Assembly: GCA_947652115.1 (NCBI GenBank)
Contig: OX393570.1
Coordinates: forward strand, 15,857,766-15,921,765
From: Blastomussa wellsi
Lineage: Eukaryota; Cnidaria; Anthozoa; Scleractinia; Plerogyridae
Reading direction: 5' to 3'
Length of the DNA: 64,000 nt
Both the position numbers and the translations under genes were made by a program. The notes beneath the pieces are model-generated. The model worked only from the letters and a program-made list of their open reading frames with translations, did no database searches and had not been told where the DNA came from. Shown here piece after piece: positions 58,901 to 64,000 of this stretch (positions are counted from its first letter, which is position 1; the number at the start of each line of letters is the position of its first letter).

Positions 58901-60627
58901 TATTACTTAACGGTTTTTATTCACTATTTGCGACAGTGATACCTTTGATCATTGTCATATTACACCTTGAGTAAATGTTTGAGGGCTTTAACAACAACTT
59001 CATCTTGGAGACCCAGCATAAATTAGGGGCCTAGCATTTAATGAAAATATGGTGTTCTTTGGCTACTGGCAACCAATCTAGACCAGACAAGCACTGAAAA
59101 TGCTAGTGGTACAGCTTTGTGAAACCTGGATAGCTGGTAATCACGAAGTTGCAACCATTGCCTCTAAGCAAGTAATTTATCATTTCTGAGGTACAAATGT
59201 AACTTTGACTGGATAAGAAGTCAGACCTGATAGTTGATGAACAATTGTTTTACTTATGCTTTATATAAAACATTGTACAAAGGAAAGGGAGCATTGTCCC
59301 CAACCATACATTTCTTTGTAAAAATTGACAAGTTTTGGGTCCCATATTTCCACAAGGTTGCAACAGATTTTTATGAAACTTCCTACAGTGTACGCCGTCA
59401 TCATAAATCGATTGTTTGATTGCCCGACATCTTGCAAAATGGCTCATCCTCACTACGGGTTAGAGGCGCTGAGATTTCAGCTTGGCTTCCACAATAAATC
59501 TTCTTAAAAAGACCCAAGTTGCAATTACATGACAAAAATGTTCAGCCTGGGCTGAAATTGGACATATAATGGGGCCTTAAAGCATTCTTACTATCAAAAT
59601 CACTGGAGTGGTAAAATGCAGCCACCACATGTAAATTTTGTCTCCTGCTGCAACAATATAGATCGTGTGAATTAAAAACTTTTATCACGTGGACACTGTG
59701 TATTTATTGGAAAGCCAACGGAAAGCTTTGTGACTTTCGGACACTCTGCTGCAAAACAGTGTGAAACCCATTACAAAACTGCCTTTCTTTCAAGCTGAAT
59801 ACTGGGTATTTTTTTCAGATCATGTGTAAAGAATCAAACTGCATCAAGTTCAAATTTCTAACTGCACTTTTACCACTCTATTGATTTTGATAGTATTTCT
59901 TTTCCAACAGAGAAACAGATGGCAAAATAACAAGAATTACATGTAGTTACCAACCTGACTAAAGGTGGGCTTGTTGTGAAGCCGTGAACAGCGCTCCCCA
60001 TGGCGACATGCACCAATTTTAAAGTAGAAAGAGCAATTTACTCTGTACAGCAGAGAAGAAGGAAAAATGATCGCAAATAAGAAATAGACAGTAGTTTTTA
60101 GTTGTTCCTAGCAATACTAACTAAGACTAATACCCCCGTAGATCTTGCAAACGCTATCTATAATCTGTAAGGTGAAAACACATGTCGATGATTCCATCTG
60201 AAATTGATTTGAGAGTGACATGATCTCATATTTACAGTACTAAAGAGCTAAAAACTCTAAATTTATTCGACTTTTCTCTTCGCAAAATAAATTTCATTTA
60301 TTCATAAATTTCTAACCCGTTTAAAACTGGCGCATATCCAAAAGGGCCACATTGATTGTAAATCTTCGCTAAGTTTAGAAAATATGGAAAATTTATTAAT
60401 AGTACTAGTGGGGGAGTAGTGCTGGACGTTATCCTCATGCAATCAAAACGCTTTCGCAAATTTCGCATCAAACGAGGCGCATCGGAACAATTTTCACGAA
60501 CTAGATGAAAAATGTTTTCATTACTTATAATGTTTTATGACGAAGCGTCGAAATCTATCGAGCATCGCCGAGAAAAAACTTACTTGTCTTTCTCTGTTCC
60601 GAATATGGACGCCAAATACTCCGCCAT
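49950..60627 (-). CDS. U2AF1: U2AF1 (U2AF35), U2 snRNP auxiliary factor small subunit, complete, with a duplicated ZnF2 exon
   Basis: Essential pre-mRNA splicing factor that recognises the 3' splice-site AG as a heterodimer with U2AF2, in the nucleus. Exons (5' to 3'): 60584-60627, 59955-60042, 58654-58717, 57586-57638, 57372-57398, 56571-56703, 56380-56422, 56107-56136, then 55327-55389 or 55201-55263, 53565-53600, 52970-53008, 49950-50109. With one ZnF2 exon the CDS is 780 nt, 259 residues plus stop (human 240). Start [15 protein letters not shown]. ZnF1 is C18-x8-C27-x5-C33-x3-H37, with S34 conserved. The UHM includes [20 protein letters not shown] and [20 protein letters not shown]. ZnF2 is C155-x7-C163-x5-C169-x3-H173, with Q157 conserved. 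The C-terminus is an Arg/Ser domain ([17 protein letters not shown]). S34 and Q157 are the human myelodysplasia hotspot positions. All junctions are GT-AG and phase-consistent; the donor after 56571 is a weak-looking GTGCGG. It converges on CASK and lies head-to-tail with PSENEN. Confidence 0.97.
50900..52700. other. U2AF1 last intron: repeat remnants and a GC-rich patch
   Basis: Intron 50110-52969. A dispersed-repeat piece around 51176-51260 (gggtgtacttgggtcatg, ggtatgtgccgctggcctct) appears to continue near 51930 (agtctattctatggctaatt). A GC-richer patch at 52430-52690 has an open frame but no recognised family. Nothing else seen. Confidence 0.4.
53924..54375. mobile_element. 452-bp hAT-like MITE, copy 2 (U2AF1 intron)
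   Basis: Same length and nearly the same sequence as 7506-7957. Ends CAGGGCTCGACACTAAC and GTTAGTGTCGAGCACTG, a better-preserved inverted pair than in copy 1. CAAGA lies directly on both sides (53919-53923 and 54376-54380). The 72-codon frame at 54032-54250 is intact, with a few residue changes. Confidence 0.82.
55201..55263 (-). other. U2AF1: U2AF1 alternative ZnF2 exon, downstream copy (REL type)
   Basis: 63-nt exon preceded by tgttcctag and followed by GTGAGT. It reads [20 protein letters not shown] then LR. It has Met at 174 but keeps Glu-Leu at 180-181 as human U2AF1 does. Against the upstream copy I count 19 nucleotide differences in 63, yet only three amino-acid changes, so both copies look held by purifying selection. 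Exactly 63 bp separate the two copies. Confidence 0.9.
55327..55389 (-). other. U2AF1: U2AF1 alternative ZnF2 exon, upstream copy (RDS type)
   Basis: 63-nt exon preceded by ttatgcag and followed by GTAAGC. It reads [20 protein letters not shown] then SR, beginning with the last base of the Gly161 codon and ending with two bases of Arg182. It supplies zinc ligands C163, C169 and H173. It has Leu at 174, as human U2AF1 does, but Asp-Ser at 180-181. Same length and same phases as the copy at 55201-55263, so the two can substitute for each other. Confidence 0.9.
55702..55772. repeat. Hairpin in U2AF1 intron
   Basis: agggatgtagctagaaa faces tttcttagctacatccct, about 35 bases apart; likely a small MITE. 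Confidence 0.7.
57189..57275. repeat. GAGAAACGAGA tandem tract, U2AF1 intron
   Basis: Irregular repeats of gagagaaacgaga with tctcgcgaga and ttctctagaga palindromes, about 100 bp downstream (in + coordinates, upstream of) the exon at 57372-57398. Confidence 0.7.
58193..58365 (+). repeat. tRNA-derived SINE, copy 2 (U2AF1 intron)
   Basis: The head (gcttggcctggtggttaggg, then gggttcaagtcctcc) and body (attcaactcctccacg, tagccaacttgtctgcctcc, cagttgggatttcc) match 10381-10560 throughout, with moderate divergence. Antisense to U2AF1. Confidence 0.72.
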
Positions 60628-60707
60628 GCTGGTTTCCTTTGATTACCCAGAGTTCATAGCGTGGGTTGTGACAGCGCGAAAACTTGTAAAAACCGGAAGC
60701 TGGCGGA

Positions 60708-60879
60708 AGTCCGTGATTCACGGACTAATTGTCAAATCTGATTGGCTGAAAACTACAGAACGCTGACTAAAAGGATTGTGGCCTCTGGCAAAGAGAATGG
60801 CTGTCCCCAAACTGGGAGCATGCACAGAGAACAGTTTTCAGCCAATCAGATTTGACAATGAGTCTGTGAATCACAGACT
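60708..60879. repeat. U2AF1: 47-bp inverted repeat with CCAAT boxes upstream of U2AF1
   Basis: Arms 60708-60754 and 60833-60879 are near-perfect inverses, each made of a small palindrome (agtccgtgattcacggact) plus attgtcaaatctgattggct. The near arm starts 81 bp upstream of the U2AF1 ATG. Each arm carries a CCAAT/ATTGG motif in opposite orientation. Confidence 0.8.
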
Positions 60880-60974
60880 TACGGTGATGGCCAGAGGTCG
60901 CAGTTTTTGGCGCTGACCAAAAGGAGTGTGGCCCGGCCCTGGGCACAAGAATATCCACGTGAAATCTGCATGAG

Positions 60975-61170
60975 TAGACCTTTTTAGCTACGTATATAAA
61001 TTGCCCATTTCAGATCATGTGATGCTCTCCCAAGAATTACTCCTTTGTCCATTTGGAAATTATTCATTCATTTCAGCGTGGATTTAGTTGAATTTGAAAG
61101 CAATAAGTCTCATGGGTATCATTAGGTGATCTGAAATGGGGCAACAAACAAACGAAGCTAAAAAGGTCTA
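60975..61170. mobile_element. 196-bp TIR element with TAGACC ends
   Basis: Ends TAGACCTTTTTAGCT at both sides, perfectly inverted for 15 bp, with similarity extending through cccatttcagatca (about 43 bp). Shares its terminal TAGACC with the 882-bp element at 24834-25715. Confidence 0.8.
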
Positions 61171-62382
61171 TTGATGGGTTCAGAATAATTAGCGTGAACA
61201 AGCCTTGGTGGTGAATTTTGAGCATGAGGTCATCATGGACAAGGCCCATTATTGCATGGTGTTTCTGATTGGCTGGAGAGTGTGCTATTAATCAGAACAT
61301 TCATGTTATTCAACTTTTATTCAATGGTTCTACAAAGGCAAGGAAAAGTAGAGTAAGTCTCCTATTGACATTGTTTCTTGTTAATAATTAAGGACTAATT
61401 ATTAGTCCTTCCTTAACATGTAACACTCGTGATTATGTTTGATATGGAGCACCAAGCTCGTCTCTAGAGCCCGTTTTTCTTTTGGCCATTATGCACATGC
61501 TCTAAAAATTGGTCCTGGTCAGAGTCTGTGTTTTTGGTGTGGACCAAATTAGAAGCAGGCTCTTGGGATGAGACTGATGAGGCACCTATTAAATTTTGGG
61601 TGTGGCAGGAAGGTTTGAAAATGAGGTGGGTGGGAAGAGGTGGCTTATACATGTCTAACATAACATATTTGTCCCCTTCCCCATCTCCTTTTTTTCTTCA
61701 AAACTCACCTGTGGTCCCCTGGAGTCTACAGTACCCTGGGTACAAAGACTTTTCTTGCACACCCCTCTCCCCTTCTGATCAAAGGAAGGAGCCACTCAAC
61801 AAATACTACAGTTTACATAATTCCTCCTAAAAAGGTTTTCCTCTCATACATTAAGCCCTTGATTTACTTGATCCATAAAAACCATCAAATAACAATGGTA
61901 TACCTTATAGGATTGACAAATACTGCTCTGGATAAAAGCTCATGTTTGACTGATGCATGCACATGCAAACAAGCAAGAACAATAAATGGTGTTTCCAACT
62001 TCTTTAATATAAAACTTCACAACAAATACAGTACTCAATATTTACAATGTTCCTGTCACAATGAGTGACCTGCCTCAAGAAGATGAATATTTGTTCTAGT
62101 TTGCTACAAAAACCACCGATCTGCAGAATAGACCCAAATTTTCATATTACTACTCCACCCAATTTAAGACTGGCATGTCTCTCTCCTCTGCAGAGGTCCC
62201 TTCAGTGGAGAAAAGGCAAGAAAACGGAGGAGGAAAATAAAAGCCCCACACACTTCCATTTTCCCCTCTCCCCAGGCTGACACACTTTCTTTGCCTCTCC
62301 CCATTCCCCAGCCTGTACAAAAACAAAGAGGCCTCTGTGGAGGAGAGAACTGACATGCTGCATCTCCCTGCCTCCACTGTTG

Positions 62383-62818
62383 AGGCCCTGTTAGGGGGGT
62401 CTTTATGTCCCCCATCTGAATTTCAAACCTTTACATGTCGCAATTTCAGAAGGGCCGCATGTCGCTGTCAGAATTTCATGCGGTGACACTGATGTCAATG
62501 TCGCAATTTCGGAATGTTCGGAACATTTCTGAGGTCATTTCTCCAACAAAAATGTTTTGTCTTAGGTCAGGGGTCGTAACTCAGTGTGTTTCCACACAGA
62601 AGACTGAAAGAACGGTTAACTTTTTGAAAATGCAAACTCGTTCTCAACATTCTCCTCTGCCTGAATGCCATAAATCGCTGTCTTATTTCAAATCGCCAAT
62701 GCCACTTGTTGCTGTCGTCATTTCACAGGAGCAGTCTTGTCATTTGTTCTCATTTCAATTCCTTCCTGTCGGCATTTCAGAGCCGTGTTGCCTGTCGGAA
62801 TTTACCCTAACAGGGCCT
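62383..62818. mobile_element. 436-bp hAT-like element of TGTCG-ATTTC units with perfect 8-bp duplication
   Basis: Ends AGGCCCTGTTAGGG and CCCTAACAGGGCCT. CACTGTTG lies directly outside both ends (62375-62382 and 62819-62826). The interior has at least six spaced tgtcg-n-atttc words. Longer relative of 19376-19561. Confidence 0.88.
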
Positions 62819-63153
62819 CACTGTTGTTGAACCATGCTAGAAGAGTTAAATATATTTTTTTTTTTGTGGCAGAAACATAAAATTACAACCAAACTTCAGA
62901 CACAACCACTTGAAGGAAATAGAAAACATTTCTTTTTACCACAATTTCATGGAAATTTTGCTCTTCTACTGACGTGTATTTAACACTTTTTTCAGCAAAG
63001 CTGCAGTTGGAATTCACAAATAAAAGTAGGCAGGCCAGTGAAACAAATTGGACAGGGTAGCAAGGAAAAAAATATGGCCTGTTTCATGGATCGGCAGTTT
63101 TAGTAATAGTTTTTGTGACATTGATTGAGAATTTCTAAAAATGTCAATATGAT

Positions 63154-63916
63154 TCACGGTTCTCCTAGTGGTATGACAAATGATATTTTGTCTCCAATTT
63201 CTCCCCAGCTTGCTCGATACTTCTGATAGATGAGAATCCACGCAGTCAAACCAGCAAACCATATTAGGAATCCTATGGCAGATTTAATCACATCTGTAGG
63301 AAGAAATGTACAGTCACAAAATAATGCAATACAACTACAGATCTGCTTTCTAGGTTGGACTTGAACTCACAGATATTCAAATATCACAGGTTTATCTTCA
63401 TAGGCATGTGGGCACCTTTGGACTTGAGGGCGCTTTGACCTCCGTACCCAAAAAATACACTGTAATTACTGTGTATCGACTGAGTTCGCTTTCCGAACTA
63501 ATTGAACCCAATCGAACTCAATCAAACGTACTTGTGATACTCCCATCCATCCATTATTGACATTTCTAGTTGAATGCCTTTGACCACGAATCCGAAGTTG
63601 ACCAGTCAAACCTAATCGAACTAATCAAACTCAATGAAACCCAGTTGGAGTTTGATTGAGACTTTGATTACGTTTGAGTTTGATCAACGTTCGATTAGTT
63701 ACATCACATCAGGATAAAAGTGGCCCTGTAGACTGTAGTTTAACCATCTATTGTACTGACACCTTTGACATTTTCACATTATAGTTAAAGCCCTTTTGTA
63801 CAGATACTTACATGATTTTAGTTTCGATTGTCCTGTGAAAGCCGGCCTGATAAACGCCTCTCTAAAGAACCACACTACATTGATAAACCAAAGAAATGGC
63901 AGCAAAGCAAAGCCTC
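63154..63916 (-). CDS. PSENEN: PSENEN (PEN-2), gamma-secretase subunit, last two coding exons (5' end off window)
   Basis: PEN-2 is the small multi-pass membrane subunit of gamma-secretase needed for presenilin endoproteolysis; the complex cleaves Notch and other type I membrane proteins. Seen: exon 63812-63916 ([20 protein letters not shown], then [15 protein letters not shown]) with donor GTAAGTATC, and final exon 63154-63293 ([20 protein letters not shown], then [20 protein letters not shown], then VIPLGEP and TGA), joined in phase 1. The 81 residues visible equal the length of the corresponding human segment with no indels. Hydrophobic stretches cover the membrane segments. The C-terminal motif that is DYLSF in human reads DKISF here. 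About 20 N-terminal residues must lie on exon(s) to the right of 63916; the 84 bases remaining in the window show no such exon. Confidence 0.95.
63480..63712. repeat. Palindromic tract of AATC-AACT words, PSENEN intron
   Basis: Left part repeats aactaattgaacccaatcga and aatcgaactaatcaaactca; right part is the inverse (gtttgattgagactttgatt, gtttgagtttgatcaacg, ttcgattagtt). Folds back on itself; similar in style to the ATCGAT element at 1733-2377 but with different words. Confidence 0.7.
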
Positions 63917-64000
63917 CTAAGAAATGTGTTGATGGGAATCAAGGAAAAAGAACAACACAAGGAAAACGACAAAGTCATCCAAATCATGCAGCTAAACATG

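Larger units (their letters stand above)
60628..63153. promoter_or_regulatory. Intergenic region between U2AF1 5' end and PSENEN 3' end
   Basis: Must contain the U2AF1 promoter and the PSENEN 3' UTR. Holds an inverted repeat close to the U2AF1 start (60708-60879), a TIR element (60975-61170) and a 436-bp hAT-like element (62383-62818). The stretch 61171-62382 shows no feature I can name. Confidence 0.5.

Overview
This window is nuclear DNA from an animal, most likely an anthozoan cnidarian and probably a stony coral. It is AT-rich. It carries four intron-rich animal genes with GT-AG introns, and its noncoding DNA is packed with small inverted-repeat elements, tRNA-derived SINEs and a LINE relic. 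The species is inferred from gene architecture and repeat style; no database search was possible. There is one assembly gap of 200 Ns (47465-47664).

Layout: (1) 83-11372, minus strand: the first ten coding exons of a USP25/USP28-type deubiquitinase, running off the left edge. (2) 11373-12369: a compact head-to-head intergenic region. (3) 12370-43104, plus strand: a complete 29-exon CASK gene (898 codons by my exon chaining) with kinase, two L27, PDZ, SH3 and guanylate-kinase-like modules. A tRNA-Thr-like gene lies in its next-to-last region of introns (42102-42173). (4) 43105-49949: tail-to-tail intergenic DNA with an 82-bp tandem array inside a foldback element, and the gap. (5) 49950-60627, minus strand: a complete U2AF1 gene (259 codons) in which the exon carrying most of the second CCCH zinc finger is present twice, 63 bp apart. 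(6) 60628-63153: intergenic. (7) 63154-63916, minus strand: the last two coding exons of PSENEN (PEN-2), with the first exon(s) beyond the right edge.

The genes do not form one pathway: a deubiquitinase, a synaptic/epithelial MAGUK scaffold, the small subunit of the 3' splice-site recognition factor, and a gamma-secretase subunit. Exon phases were checked for all four, and the chained coding lengths stay in frame.

The most notable observations are the tandem alternative ZnF2 exon of U2AF1, the retention of canonical kinase residues (HRDLKPHN and DFG) in CASK where vertebrate CASK has lost them, and several insertion histories readable from target-site duplications, including a MITE in a LINE, an 882-bp element splitting a SINE in its Pol III box A, and a SINE inside a TIR element.
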